Shown here piece after piece: positions 8,345-16,201 of a DNA stretch of 64,000 nt (its first letter is position 1; each line of letters starts with the position of its first letter). The DNA is from Fundidesulfovibrio agrisoli (GTDB lineage: Bacteria > Desulfobacterota > Desulfovibrionia > Desulfovibrionales > Desulfovibrionaceae): positions 1 through 64,000 of the forward strand of contig NZ_JAKZKX010000021.1 of assembly GCF_022808715.1 (NCBI RefSeq), read 5' to 3'. Below the pieces are notes generated by a model. The model saw only the letters and a list, made by a program, of their open reading frames with translations, was not told the DNA's origin and made no database searches. The position numbers and the translations under genes are program-made.

Positions 8345-9193
8345 TTACTGCCCGGCCTTGCCGTTCAGGTCCGCCGGGGGCTGCTGCCCGGGCACGCCCA
8401 GGTCCCTGAACTCGGCGGGCTTGCGCATGGACTGGGGCGGCGCGGCCACCTCGTCCACCTGCGCGCCGCGCCCGGTGACGGAGATGATGTTCTCGTAGTT
8501 GATCTCGGTGACGTTGCCCATGAGGTCGCGGATCTTGCGGGCGTCCATCTCCAGCTTGACGAAGGCGATCCCCTTCTCGTCCCAGCCCCAGCCGCGCTGC
8601 GGGTCGTCCACGCGCGGATTGGGGATGTAGGCCCCGTAGACCGCGGCGGCCACCTTGGAGCGGTTGGAGTCCTTGGAGAGGATGAAATTCTCTGTGACCG
8701 TGCGGGAGGTCAGCTTCTCGCCCAGCAGGGCCGCGCCCATGAGGTCGTAGGCGTTGACCATGGCGGCGCGCAGGGACAGCAGCGGCGGGCGCGAGGCCTC
8801 GGTGGTGGTGCCGAAGCCGAAGCCTTCCACGCGCACGTCCTTGAAGGCGAGGCGCTCCCCGAGCACGTTCTGGATCTCGCCGTTCAGGTCGATGTAGCCG
8901 ATAGCCAGGGCTATGTCCTTCTGACGGTCGTAGACCACCTGGTCCACCTGGATGTCCTTGATGACGGCCTGGGCCTTGGCGTCGGCCTGGTACTTGGGCT
9001 GCTCGGTGAGGCCGAACTGGGTCTGGCTCTGGACCTTGTAGCCGATGATGGTCTCCACGATCATGCGCTTCATGTCCTGGACGGCCATGCGCTCGCTCAT
9101 CAACTGCTTGCTGCCCTGGGCCCAGGCCTGTCCGCCCGTCACGAGGGCGAGGACGAGGGCTACGGCAAGGGCTGCGGACGCTGTGCGGGTCAT
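8345..9193 (-). CDS. Exported LPP20-like protein
   Basis: 282-residue exported protein: signal peptide with cleavage after GQAWA near residue 26, mature N terminus QGSKQLMSE. Two segments resemble the LPP20/FlgP fold: one at about residues 35-115 (ETIIGYKVQSQTQ, IKDIQVDQVVYDRQKD) and a second in the C-terminal half (RTVTENFILSKDSNRSKVAAAVYGAYIPNP). It is not a lipoprotein (no Cys at the cleavage site), unlike classical LPP20. The start at 9193 has GGAG upstream and gives a clean signal peptide. It is the last gene of a cluster running from 14655 downward. The family call is from pattern and fold only; an outer-membrane or periplasmic role is inferred. Confidence 0.65.
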   Translation of the reverse strand: MTRTASAALAVALVLALVTGGQAWAQGSKQLMSERMAVQDMKRMIVETIIGYKVQSQTQFGLTEQPKYQADAKAQAVIKDIQVDQVVYDRQKDIALAIGYIDLNGEIQNVLGERLAFKDVRVEGFGFGTTTEASRPPLLSLRAAMVNAYDLMGAALLGEKLTSRTVTENFILSKDSNRSKVAAAVYGAYIPNPRVDDPQRGWGWDEKGIAFVKLEMDARKIRDLMGNVTEINYENIISVTGRGAQVDEVAAPPQSMRKPAEFRDLGVPGQQPPADLNGKAGQ

Positions 9194-9281
9194 GAGGGGT
9201 CTCCTTGGCGGGCTTCCGGCGTCCGCGCCGCCCCGGGGCTGGACCGGGGCGGCGCGACGGGAAAGGGCTGACGGCATTTCG

Positions 9282-9782
9282 TCAGTTCTGGTTCTTCTTG
9301 GTGCTCTTGGTTCTGGGTTTGGCCTTCTTGGCCTTGGACGCGCCGTTCTGCGGCACGCCGTTCACCACGGTGACGCTCTCGCGCACCTTGACCTCGGGCT
9401 GCTTCTCGGAAGGCAGCGGCGCGGCCCCGCCCTTGAGCCCGGACGAGGGCACGGCCCCGCTGGCCGGATCGCGCGGGGCGAACACCGGGTCCAGGGCCTT
9501 GCCCTGCAGGTTGCCGGAGGGGCGCTCCTGCACGGTCACGGAGTCGATGCGCACGCTTGTGGCCTCGGGATTCACGGGGCTGCGCTTCACCGTGGCCTCG
9601 AAGGTCACTGTGCCGTTCTGGGGCACCTGCCCCTGGCGCTTGAGTTCCTGGAAGACCTCGTCCTTGGCCTTCTGCTTCTGACGCACGAGTTCGTCCATCA
9701 GCTCCTTGTTACCCTGCGCGGACGCCGGAGCGGCCGCCAGCAGAGCCAGAAGAAGCGAGAGGGGGAGGGCTGCGCGTCTCAT
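9282..9782 (-). CDS. Hypothetical exported protein of the envelope cluster
   Basis: 166-residue protein with signal peptide (cleavage after APASA near residue 22). The mature N terminus QGNKELMDE echoes QGSKQLMSE of the neighbouring LPP20-like protein. The middle contains SSGLKGGAAPL, nearly the same as the C terminus of the adjacent TPR lipoprotein (ASGLTGGAAPL). The tail is strongly basic (SKAKKAKPRTKSTKKNQN). No family recognised. It begins one base after the TPR gene stop, so it belongs to the same operon. Confidence 0.65.
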   Translation of the reverse strand: MRRAALPLSLLLALLAAAPASAQGNKELMDELVRQKQKAKDEVFQELKRQGQVPQNGTVTFEATVKRSPVNPEATSVRIDSVTVQERPSGNLQGKALDPVFAPRDPASGAVPSSGLKGGAAPLPSEKQPEVKVRESVTVVNGVPQNGASKAKKAKPRTKSTKKNQN

Positions 9783-9783
9783 G

Positions 9784-10467
9784 TTAGAACTGCCCCGGTG
9801 TCAATGGTGCGGCCCCGCCGGTGAGGCCGGAGGCCGGAGCCTGCGGCGCGGGCTCCGCCTTGGCGGCCTTCTTCGCCCGGTGCGCCGGGGCGGAGCCCTT
9901 GGCCTTGCCCTTGGGGGCGCGGCCGCAGGTCTTCTTCACGTTGGCCAGCTCGGCGCGCAGCGTGGCGTTGGAGCTGTCCACCGCGAGGCCGCGCTGCAGG
10001 GCCTCGGCGGCGTCGGGGCAACGCGACTGGGCGGCGTACACGCGCCCCAGGGCCAGGTACACGTCCGGGTTTATCGAGCCCAGGCTGCGCGCGGCCTCAA
10101 GCTGGCGCTGCGCCTCGGGGTGGTTGCCGTCCTTGTAGAGCAGGATGCCCAGGGATTCGCGCGCGTAGAGGTGCCCCGGATTGAGGTTGAGCACCTCCAC
10201 GAAGCTCTTCCTGGCGTTGACCGTCATGTTCATCCTCCAGCAGGAGAGGCCCAGGTAGTACAGGGCCTCCTGCATGCTGGGGCTCTTGGACGCGGCCCTC
10301 TCGAAGTTCTGCGCCGCCTGGGCGTAGTTCTCCATCTTGTAGGCGCGCAACCCGGAGTCGAAATACTCCTGGGCCGAAGGCTCGGGCGGCGCGGGGGGCG
10401 CCTTCCTGGCGCAGCCGAGCGCGAGCGCGGCCAGCAGGACGGTCGTCAGCAGGAGTGCTTTGCGCAT
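9784..10467 (-). CDS. TPR-repeat lipoprotein
   Basis: 227-residue predicted lipoprotein. The signal peptide ends in the lipobox LALGC (Cys19), so the mature protein should be lipidated; Ala-Arg at +2/+3 does not suggest an Asp retention signal. Three to four tetratricopeptide repeats follow from about residue 33 (QEYFDSGLRAYKMENYAQA, EALYYLGLSCWRMNM, LYARESLGILLYKDG, DVYLALGRVYAAQSRCPDA). The C terminus is Lys/Ala/Pro-rich and ends SGLTGGAAPLTPGQF. TPR lipoproteins in secretion or pilus-type machines act as assembly scaffolds (for example PilF and BamD-like); that role is inferred from the neighbours. Spacing of 9 bp to the gene before and 1 bp to the gene after argues for one operon. Confidence 0.8.
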   Translation of the reverse strand: MRKALLLTTVLLAALALGCARKAPPAPPEPSAQEYFDSGLRAYKMENYAQAAQNFERAASKSPSMQEALYYLGLSCWRMNMTVNARKSFVEVLNLNPGHLYARESLGILLYKDGNHPEAQRQLEAARSLGSINPDVYLALGRVYAAQSRCPDAAEALQRGLAVDSSNATLRAELANVKKTCGRAPKGKAKGSAPAHRAKKAAKAEPAPQAPASGLTGGAAPLTPGQF

Positions 10468-10476
10468 GGGGGCTCC

Positions 10477-11238
10477 CTACTTCAGCTTGTCGATGTCGGC
10501 CACGCACTGCTGGACCAGGCGCTGCACCAGCGTGTCCAGGGTGACCATCTTGGTGGACTGGGAGGAGACGCCCAGGGCGCCGCCGCCCTTGGTGCCCATC
10601 TCCATCTTGTCCTCGAAGTACCCGGTGGCCTTCTGCTCGCCGGTGTTGGCGTCCAGGACCTTGTAGCGCATGCCCACGATCCAGATGCCCACGGCTTCGT
10701 TGGCGTGCACGGAGCCCACGGCCGCGCCGGTGCCCACGCCAGCGGCCCAGCTGTTGGTGCTGGAGCCCACGATGGAGCCGGTGATGGCGCCCAGGTAGGA
10801 GCCGTCGAACTTGCGGGACTCCTCGGCCACGGGCTCGGCGCGCAGCACGTCGAAGCGCACCAGCCAGTTGGTGGCCTGGAACTTGCCCTTCTTGAACTTC
10901 TTGAGGGTCTGGGCGTCGCCCATGTTGGCGGCCACCTCGATCTCCTGGATCATGGGGCCGAGGTCCTGGCGCTCGAGCACCTGGAAGTTGTCCTTGCCCA
11001 GCTCGATCTCGGCGAAGTCGGCGATGTTGTTGGGGCCGTACTTCTGGGCGAAGGTGGCGTTCATGCTCTTCACCGCGCCGGGGATGACCACAAGCTGCGG
11101 GCCGGGCTTACCCTGGTTGGCGTAGGTCACGGGCTGGTACATGGCCTGGTCGGCGGTCTTGTTGGCCGACTGGGATGCGTTCTGGCACCCGGCCAGCACG
11201 AGCAGGGCGGCGAGGGCGAGAATGGCGCGGTTGGTCAT
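10477..11238 (-). CDS. CsgG/HfaB-like lipoprotein
   Basis: 253-residue lipoprotein with lipobox LVLAGC (Cys18). The body follows the CsgG-like arrangement: a strand VVIPGAVKS, a helix region with IADFAEIEL, then VLERQDLGPMIQEIEVA, matching the conserved ER..L..ll.E part of the CsgG/HfaB family. Later a Gly/Ser-rich stretch (GSYLGAITGSIVGSSTNSWAAG) sits where CsgG forms the membrane-spanning hairpins, and YKVLDANTGEQKATGYFEDK is the expected C-terminal beta region. CsgG forms the outer-membrane pore for curli; no curli subunit gene is visible here. AGGAAACGACC precedes ATG 11238. Assigned by motif similarity, not a search. Confidence 0.7.
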   Translation of the reverse strand: MTNRAILALAALLVLAGCQNASQSANKTADQAMYQPVTYANQGKPGPQLVVIPGAVKSMNATFAQKYGPNNIADFAEIELGKDNFQVLERQDLGPMIQEIEVAANMGDAQTLKKFKKGKFQATNWLVRFDVLRAEPVAEESRKFDGSYLGAITGSIVGSSTNSWAAGVGTGAAVGSVHANEAVGIWIVGMRYKVLDANTGEQKATGYFEDKMEMGTKGGGALGVSSQSTKMVTLDTLVQRLVQQCVADIDKLK

Positions 11239-11279
11239 GGTCGTTTCCTCCGTCAGGCGTCGTACGTCTGCCTGGGTGT

Positions 11280-12665
11280 CTAGAAGTTCTTCATCACGTC
11301 GAGCCCGCTGGCGGGCTTGGCACTCTGCGAATCCATGGCCTTGACCACCTCGGGCGCGGCCTGGGCCAGCTTGGCCTTGGTCTCCTCGGTCTGCACCACC
11401 TCGCGCAGGCGCTGCGGCGCGGCCTGGTTGAGCCCGGCCGGGGGCGCGGTGCGCAGGCGTTCGTCTATGTTGACGCCCCGGGCGTTCTTGTAGGCCACGG
11501 TGACGGCCCCGCCGGAGGCGCTCTCCAGGGTGAAGGCCTCCTCGCCCATCTTCTTGTTCAGCGGGGCCAGGATGGCCGCCTGCATGAACTGGTTGAAGTT
11601 GCCGCCCGCGCCCGCGAACTCGATCTCGAAGAGCGAGGCCCCGGAGCGGTCGAAGTCGCGCAGCTCCACGCCCAGCACGGGGCGCAGGCCGATGAACTCC
11701 TTGCGCAGCAGCTGGGCCGTGTCGTAGCTGGGCAGGCCCAGCACCTTGACCTGGTAGGTCTTGGCCGGGGCCTGGAGGTGCTCCTCGAAGAACTCCTTGG
11801 AGAACTCGCCGCCGATCAACTGGCCGATCTCCTTGATGGCCTGGTCCTCGTCGGGCCAGCTCTGCTTCTGGGGCACCTTGTTGTTGAAGTATATTTCCTC
11901 GCCGGTGTGGTTGTCCACGCACTTCACGCTCCAGGAGGTGAGCACGTACTTGGTGAGCGTGAGCCCGGAGGCCGCCAGCTTGGCCGAGACGGTCTTGAAC
12001 TTGGCCTCGCCGCTGATGGTGAAGTCGGACTGCCCGGCCTGGCCAGTGGACCACACCCGGTAGCCGAAGCCCTTGATGCGCTCCTTGAGGATGTTCTCGG
12101 CCACCTCGGAGCGCTCGGGCTTGATGTCCACGCCGCGCTCGGCGTCGCGGATGTTGATGGCCACGGCGATGCGGGGGTTGCCCGCGTCCTTGATGAGGCT
12201 CACGCGCTCCTGGCGGCCCATCTCGGAGAGGGTGTCCTTGAGCTCGCCGGTGTAGACCTCGGCGGTCATCATCAGGTGGGCGAAGCCGTCCTCCCCGACC
12301 CAGGGCTGCGACTCCTTGACCACGCGCTTGATGATGCCCTTGGAGCGCGAGAGCACCTTGTCGTGCACCAGGGTGTAGTTCTGCATCAGGGTGGAGGTCT
12401 CCATGTAGGAGCCCACGGCCTTCTCGATCACCTGGCGGCGGGCGTCGGCGCGCAGGTCGTCCAGGAGCAGGCCCTTGTCGCGCTTGTAGGTGTCGGCGTT
12501 GGGGTCGGCCAGGCCTTCGGCCGTGACCGTGACGGTCTTGCCCGTTTCGGGCGCGGCGGCCGGGGCCGGGGTCGGGGCGGGCGCCTTGGGCTGGGTCTGG
12601 GCCAGCGCGGGCAGCGCGCCAAGCAGGAGCATAAGCAGCAGCGAAGCAAGTGTGCGGGCGTTCAT
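11280..12665 (-). CDS. Exported FlgT N-domain-like protein
   Basis: 461-residue exported protein with signal peptide cleaved after ALPALAQ (about residue 23) and a Pro/Ala linker. Residues 45-130 (VTVTAEGLADPN, ARRQVIEKAVGSYM, LVHDKVLSRSKGIIKRVV) follow the FlgT N-terminal domain pattern; this domain and LPP20 share a fold. The next part (about 150-270) resembles a CsgG/TolB-type domain (NPRIAVAINIRDAE, ENILKERIKGFGYRV). The final third (FFEEHLQAPAKTYQVKVLGLPSYDTAQLL) is unfamiliar. It ends SAKPASGLDVMKNF, with an ASGL motif like two neighbours. In Vibrio, FlgT with FlgO and FlgP builds the outer flagellar basal-body rings; whether this one is flagellar is open, because no flagellar gene adjoins it. 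Confidence 0.6.
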   Translation of the reverse strand: MNARTLASLLLMLLLGALPALAQTQPKAPAPTPAPAAAPETGKTVTVTAEGLADPNADTYKRDKGLLLDDLRADARRQVIEKAVGSYMETSTLMQNYTLVHDKVLSRSKGIIKRVVKESQPWVGEDGFAHLMMTAEVYTGELKDTLSEMGRQERVSLIKDAGNPRIAVAINIRDAERGVDIKPERSEVAENILKERIKGFGYRVWSTGQAGQSDFTISGEAKFKTVSAKLAASGLTLTKYVLTSWSVKCVDNHTGEEIYFNNKVPQKQSWPDEDQAIKEIGQLIGGEFSKEFFEEHLQAPAKTYQVKVLGLPSYDTAQLLRKEFIGLRPVLGVELRDFDRSGASLFEIEFAGAGGNFNQFMQAAILAPLNKKMGEEAFTLESASGGAVTVAYKNARGVNIDERLRTAPPAGLNQAAPQRLREVVQTEETKAKLAQAAPEVVKAMDSQSAKPASGLDVMKNF

Positions 12666-12703
12666 GCGCGTTCTCTTTTCAAGTGGTGTTGCGGTGCGGG
12701 GGC

Positions 12704-13345
12704 TCATTTCTTGCCCCGGGCGCAGAAATCGGAATAGAGCTTGGCCACCAGGGTGTCGGCCTGATCGTCCAGCACGGAGAGGGCCGCGCCGGTGACGTCG
12801 CTTCCCGCCCAGGACTGGCCCGAGGCCCGCACCTGGGAGACGGTGCGCCCGGAGCCGTCGGAGAGGGTCAGGATGATGTCCACGCTGACTTCGTTGGCCT
12901 TGACCATCTTGTTGGCCCCGCTGCGCGCGGAGATGATCCCCTTGAGGATGAAGGCCGCGCCCAGGCGCTTGGAGGCGGCCAGGGCTGCGTCGGGGTCGTT
13001 GTTCAGGATGGCCTCGGCCTCGGCGCGGGCGATGCGCGCCGTGATGGCCTGCTGCGGGATGGTGGAGAGCCCGATGGCCCGCAGCCGGGAGTAGAGGGCC
13101 TCGAAGAGCACGCCCTGGTTGGAGGCGTTCACGTTCATCAGGCCCTGCTGCTTCTCCGCGATGAGCAGGGCGATGGTCTGGCCTTTGATGCTCTTGCGGC
13201 ACGGCTCGGAGAGCAGGGCCGAAATTTCGGCCTGTTTGGCCTGCCGCTGGGCGGCGTCCTTTCCGGCCTCCTCGGAGAAGCTGAAGGCCAGGGCCTGGGC
13301 GGGCAGGGCCGCCAGCAGGGCGAGTACGGCGAGCCATATCTTCAT
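12704..13345 (-). CDS. Exported FlgO/TolB-N-like protein
   Basis: 213-residue exported protein with signal peptide ending ALAFS near residue 21. The remainder looks like the FlgO/CsgG-type nucleotide-free fold: IKGQTIALLIAEKQ as first strand, LFEALYSRLRAIGLSTIPQQAI as helix plus strand, then ASKRLGAAFILKGIISAR and VSVDIILTLSDGSGRTVSQVRASG as the C-terminal strands. Two cysteines (positions near 49 and 209) could form a disulfide. Not a lipoprotein. 38 bp separates it from the FlgT-like gene. The call rests on secondary-structure-like pattern recognition; a profile search could overturn it. Confidence 0.55.
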   Translation of the reverse strand: MKIWLAVLALLAALPAQALAFSFSEEAGKDAAQRQAKQAEISALLSEPCRKSIKGQTIALLIAEKQQGLMNVNASNQGVLFEALYSRLRAIGLSTIPQQAITARIARAEAEAILNNDPDAALAASKRLGAAFILKGIISARSGANKMVKANEVSVDIILTLSDGSGRTVSQVRASGQSWAGSDVTGAALSVLDDQADTLVAKLYSDFCARGKK

Positions 13346-13423
13346 CTTTTTTCCCTCATGCCCTCACGGGGAGGCGCATTTCCGACCTGGGGCCATATTC
13401 ACCCCCGAACCCGCGACACTAAT

Positions 13424-13474
13424 GCGGGGTCCAGGGAGATCATCCCCCTGGCGGGGTGCGGGGCCGCGCCCCGC
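13424..13474. repeat. GC-rich extragenic palindrome
   Basis: GCGGGGTCCAGGG is followed by a short AGATCAT spacer and CCCCCTGGCGGGG, then GCGGGGCCGCGCCCCGC, itself a hairpin. Same type as the block at 8164-8325. It lies inside the envelope cluster, between the FecR gene and the FlgO-like gene, in a gap of 177 bp. Confidence 0.45.
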
Positions 13475-13522
13475 TCCGGCAACAACTCTTCCTTACCCTT
13501 TACTCTTACTTCGCCGCCCTTC

Positions 13523-14257
13523 TCAACCCCCGCCTCCGGGCAGGCCGCGCCTGGGCGGAGCGGGGTCGAAGTTCTTGCGCTGGATGGTGAAGGTGCCGAA
13601 GCTCTCCCGCTCGCCCTCGGTGAGCGGGCGCACGGAGCCGGGCAGCTTGGGGCGCACCCAGGCCACGTCGCCGGGCTTCTTGAGCACCATCAGCCCCTCC
13701 TCGGTCTGCACGGTGACCTCCTTGCCGGAGGAGCTCTCGCGCAGGGCGTGCAGCTCGGCCAGCACCTCGGTGGAGGGCTTGCCCAGCACCAAGGTCTGCT
13801 TGGTCTGTATCCAGTGGTCCGTGGTGGTGCCGCGGATGCCGATGACCGAGAGGGGGCTCGCGATCTTGAGGTTCTCCGGGTTCTGGGCCACCACCTTGCC
13901 GGTGACGAAGCGGAACACGCCCTTGCTCATCTCGATGTTCTGGCGCGACTTGGACTTGTCCGCCTCGTCGTAGGCGAACTCCTTGAGCGCCACCTTGGAT
14001 TCCGGCCCGATCTCAAGCGAGGAGCCGTCGGAGAACAGCAGGCGGGCCTTGTCCTTGGCGGAGGGTGTGACCACCACGTCCTGCGCGAACACGGGCGAGC
14101 CCTTGGCCAGCTTGCGCGGCGGCTCCTGCCCGGTGGAGGCGTCGGCCTGCCCGGTGAGGTCGTCCACCACCCCGGCGGGAGTGGGTGTATTGGCGAAGGC
14201 CACGGCCGCGATCCAGGCGGCCATCAGCAAAATCACGACATATCGTAAACGGATCAT
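13523..14257 (-). CDS. FecR-domain exported protein
   Basis: 244-residue protein with an N-terminal signal anchor or signal peptide (VVILLMAAWIAAVAFA). Residues about 60-165 form a FecR domain: KLAKGSPVFAQDVVVTPSAKDKARLLFSDGSSLEIGPESKV, then FRFVTGKVV, then ASPLSVIGIRGTTTDHWI, the hallmark of the second half. Stand-alone FecR proteins outside iron-siderophore systems are common in surface-structure loci. It overlaps the upstream MerR-type regulator gene by four bases (ATGA), so the regulator and this protein are translationally coupled. It heads the exported genes of the cluster; ligand unknown. Confidence 0.85.
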   Translation of the reverse strand: MIRLRYVVILLMAAWIAAVAFANTPTPAGVVDDLTGQADASTGQEPPRKLAKGSPVFAQDVVVTPSAKDKARLLFSDGSSLEIGPESKVALKEFAYDEADKSKSRQNIEMSKGVFRFVTGKVVAQNPENLKIASPLSVIGIRGTTTDHWIQTKQTLVLGKPSTEVLAELHALRESSSGKEVTVQTEEGLMVLKKPGDVAWVRPKLPGSVRPLTEGERESFGTFTIQRKNFDPAPPRRGLPGGGG

Positions 14258-14655
14258 ACTTCTTCCTCGGGGGCCAGCAGCGCCCTGATCTCCCTGAGTT
14301 CGCGCTCCACAAGGGTGCGCAGTTCATTCTTGCGCTGGCGCTCGGCCAGCTTGCGCCTGGCACCTTCAAGAGTCATGCCTTCGGTGTGCATCAGGCGCTG
14401 GATGTTTTTGAGCAGGCGCAGGTGCTCCTCGGTGTAGAGCCGCTGCCCCTTGGGCGTGCGCACCGGCTGGAGCATGGGGAACTCCGTCTCCCAGAAGCGC
14501 AGCACGAAGGGCTTGAGCCCCAGCAGCGCGGCGATCTGGCCGATCTTGTAGGTCTTGGCCGCGCGCTTGGGCGCGGCCGCGCGTCTTGCCTGCGGGGGCG
14601 CGGATTGGGTGCCGCCGTTGGCGGGTGTGCTTTGCGTCTGGTCGGAAGGGAGCAT
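14254..14655 (-). CDS. MerR-family transcriptional regulator
   Basis: 133-residue DNA-binding protein. An Ala/Pro-rich tail of about 34 residues precedes a winged helix-turn-helix of MerR type (YKIGQIAALLGLKPFVLRFWETEFPMLQPVRTPKGQRLYTEEHLRLLKNIQ), and a short coiled coil (TLEGARRKLAERQRKNELRTLVERE) follows. No metal-binding cysteines at the C terminus, so it is not a CueR/MerR-type metal sensor; it resembles the RacA-like and Desulfovibrio regulators that lack an effector domain. It overlaps fecR by four bases and lies first in the cluster, so it probably autoregulates it. The divergent AlgI-like gene starts 131 bp away and may share the control region. Confidence 0.88.
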   Translation of the reverse strand: MLPSDQTQSTPANGGTQSAPPQARRAAAPKRAAKTYKIGQIAALLGLKPFVLRFWETEFPMLQPVRTPKGQRLYTEEHLRLLKNIQRLMHTEGMTLEGARRKLAERQRKNELRTLVERELREIRALLAPEEEV

Positions 14656-14785
14656 GGAGGCCTGCGGTCGATTGTTTTACACGATGTAGCAACATGGGGG
14701 GGTGAATGCAATCGCGGCCTGCCGCGCCGCAACTTCTCGGGAACACACGGCTTGCCTGCGCCGCCCGCTCGGGATATGGCTGCCC

Positions 14786-16192
14786 ATGCCTGTCGATTCA
14801 CCCTTGTTCCTGCTGGTCTGGCTGCCTGCCGTTCTGGGCGTTTTCGCCTTCTGCCCCGGGGGTTTGCGCGGAGGACTGCTGCTGGCCGCCAGCCTGCTGT
14901 TCTACGCCCTGTCCGACGTAACCTCCTTGCCGCTCCTGTGCCTTTCGGCCGCGGGCAACATGCTCCTGGGCCTGGCCATCGGCAAGGCCGAGCTGGGGTC
15001 CGGCGCGCGCCGGGCGCTCCTGGCCGGGGGCGTGGCGGGCAACCTGCTCCTGCTGGCCTGGGCCAAATACTTCACCTTCCTCACCGCGCAGGTGCTCGGC
15101 GTTTCGGCCCCGGCCTGGATGGCCCCGGCGGGCATGCCGCTGGGCGTCTCCTTCTTCACCTTCTCGGCCGTGGCCTACCTGATGGACGTCTCGCGCGGGC
15201 AGCAGGCCCCGGAGGCCAACCCGCTGCGCTTCGGCCTGTTCATGGTCTTCTTCCCCAAGATCACGGCCGGCCCCATCGCCCGATACCGCGACATGTTCCC
15301 CGAGGGCGGCTGGCCCGCCGCCCCAACCATGGAGGACCTGCGCGCCGGGCTCGCGCGGCTGGCTGTGGGTCTGGCCAAGAAGGCCCTGGTGGCCGGGACG
15401 CTGGGCCCCATGGCCGACGCCGCCTTCGGCGAGCCCGCCGGGCGCCTGGACATGGGCACGGCCTGGCTCGGTCTGGCGAGCTACTCCCTGCAGCTCTACT
15501 TCGACTTCTCCGGCTATACCGACATGGCCGTGGGGCTGGGCCGCATCTTCGGCTACAGGCTGCCCGAGAACTTCAGCTACCCCTACGTCAGCCAGTCCGT
15601 GCGCGAGTTCTGGCGGCGCTGGCACATGACGCTCTCCAGTTGGTTCCGCGACTACCTCTACATACCCTTGGGCGGGGGGCGCGTGGCCCCCTGGAAAGTG
15701 CAGCGCAACCTGCTCGCGGTGTTCGCGCTGTGCGGCCTGTGGCACGGGGCCTCCTGGAGCTTCGTGGTCTGGGGCCTGTGGCACGGAGTGTTCCTGGCCC
15801 TGGAGCGCACCCGGATAGGCAAGGCGCTGGACGCCCTGCCCCGGCCGCTGCGCCACGCCTACGCCCTGGCAGTGGTCTGCCTGGGCTGGGTGTTCTTCCG
15901 GGCGGCGGACTTCAGCCAGGCCCTGGCTTATTTCTCGGCCCTGGCCGGAGCCAACCAGGGGAGCTTCGACTACACCTGGATGGTGCGCGTGAACCGGCAG
16001 TACATGGCGGCCCTGGCCGTGGGCCTGATCGGCAGCGCGCCCGCGCTGCCCTGGCTGGCCGCCCGGCTGGAGGCCCTCTCCCCCGCCGTGGCCGGAGTTT
16101 GCGCCCGCATCGCGGCTCCCGTCCTGCTGGCGGCTGCGCTTTTGCAGCTGGCCGCAGGCACCTACGCACCCTTCATCTACGCCCAGTTCTGA
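14786..16192 (+). CDS. MBOAT-family O-acyltransferase (AlgI-like)
   Basis: 468-residue polytopic membrane protein of the membrane-bound O-acyltransferase family. The AlgI/DltB-type signature is clear: QLYFDFSGYTDMAVGLGRIFGYRLPENFSYPY written in parts near residues 235-265, then EFWRRWHMTLSSWFRDYLYIPLGG, and the active His in LCGLWHGASWSFVVWGLWHG. It should carry acetyl groups across the inner membrane for a periplasmic polysaccharide or peptidoglycan acceptor. ATG 14786 (MPVDSPLF) is preferred over an in-frame ATG 28 codons earlier because the first membrane helix starts there. The AlgJ-like partner follows after 9 bp. No polysaccharide synthase is nearby, so the acceptor is unknown. Confidence 0.9.
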   Translation: MPVDSPLFLLVWLPAVLGVFAFCPGGLRGGLLLAASLLFYALSDVTSLPLLCLSAAGNMLLGLAIGKAELGSGARRALLAGGVAGNLLLLAWAKYFTFLTAQVLGVSAPAWMAPAGMPLGVSFFTFSAVAYLMDVSRGQQAPEANPLRFGLFMVFFPKITAGPIARYRDMFPEGGWPAAPTMEDLRAGLARLAVGLAKKALVAGTLGPMADAAFGEPAGRLDMGTAWLGLASYSLQLYFDFSGYTDMAVGLGRIFGYRLPENFSYPYVSQSVREFWRRWHMTLSSWFRDYLYIPLGGGRVAPWKVQRNLLAVFALCGLWHGASWSFVVWGLWHGVFLALERTRIGKALDALPRPLRHAYALAVVCLGWVFFRAADFSQALAYFSALAGANQGSFDYTWMVRVNRQYMAALAVGLIGSAPALPWLAARLEALSPAVAGVCARIAAPVLLAAALLQLAAGTYAPFIYAQF

Positions 16193-16201
16193 GCCGCCGC
16201 C

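Noticed and set aside
8164-13474. GC palindromes as insertion events with target duplications
   Set aside because: No direct repeats flank them and the copies are too short and varied to show insertion; treated as ordinary extragenic repeats.
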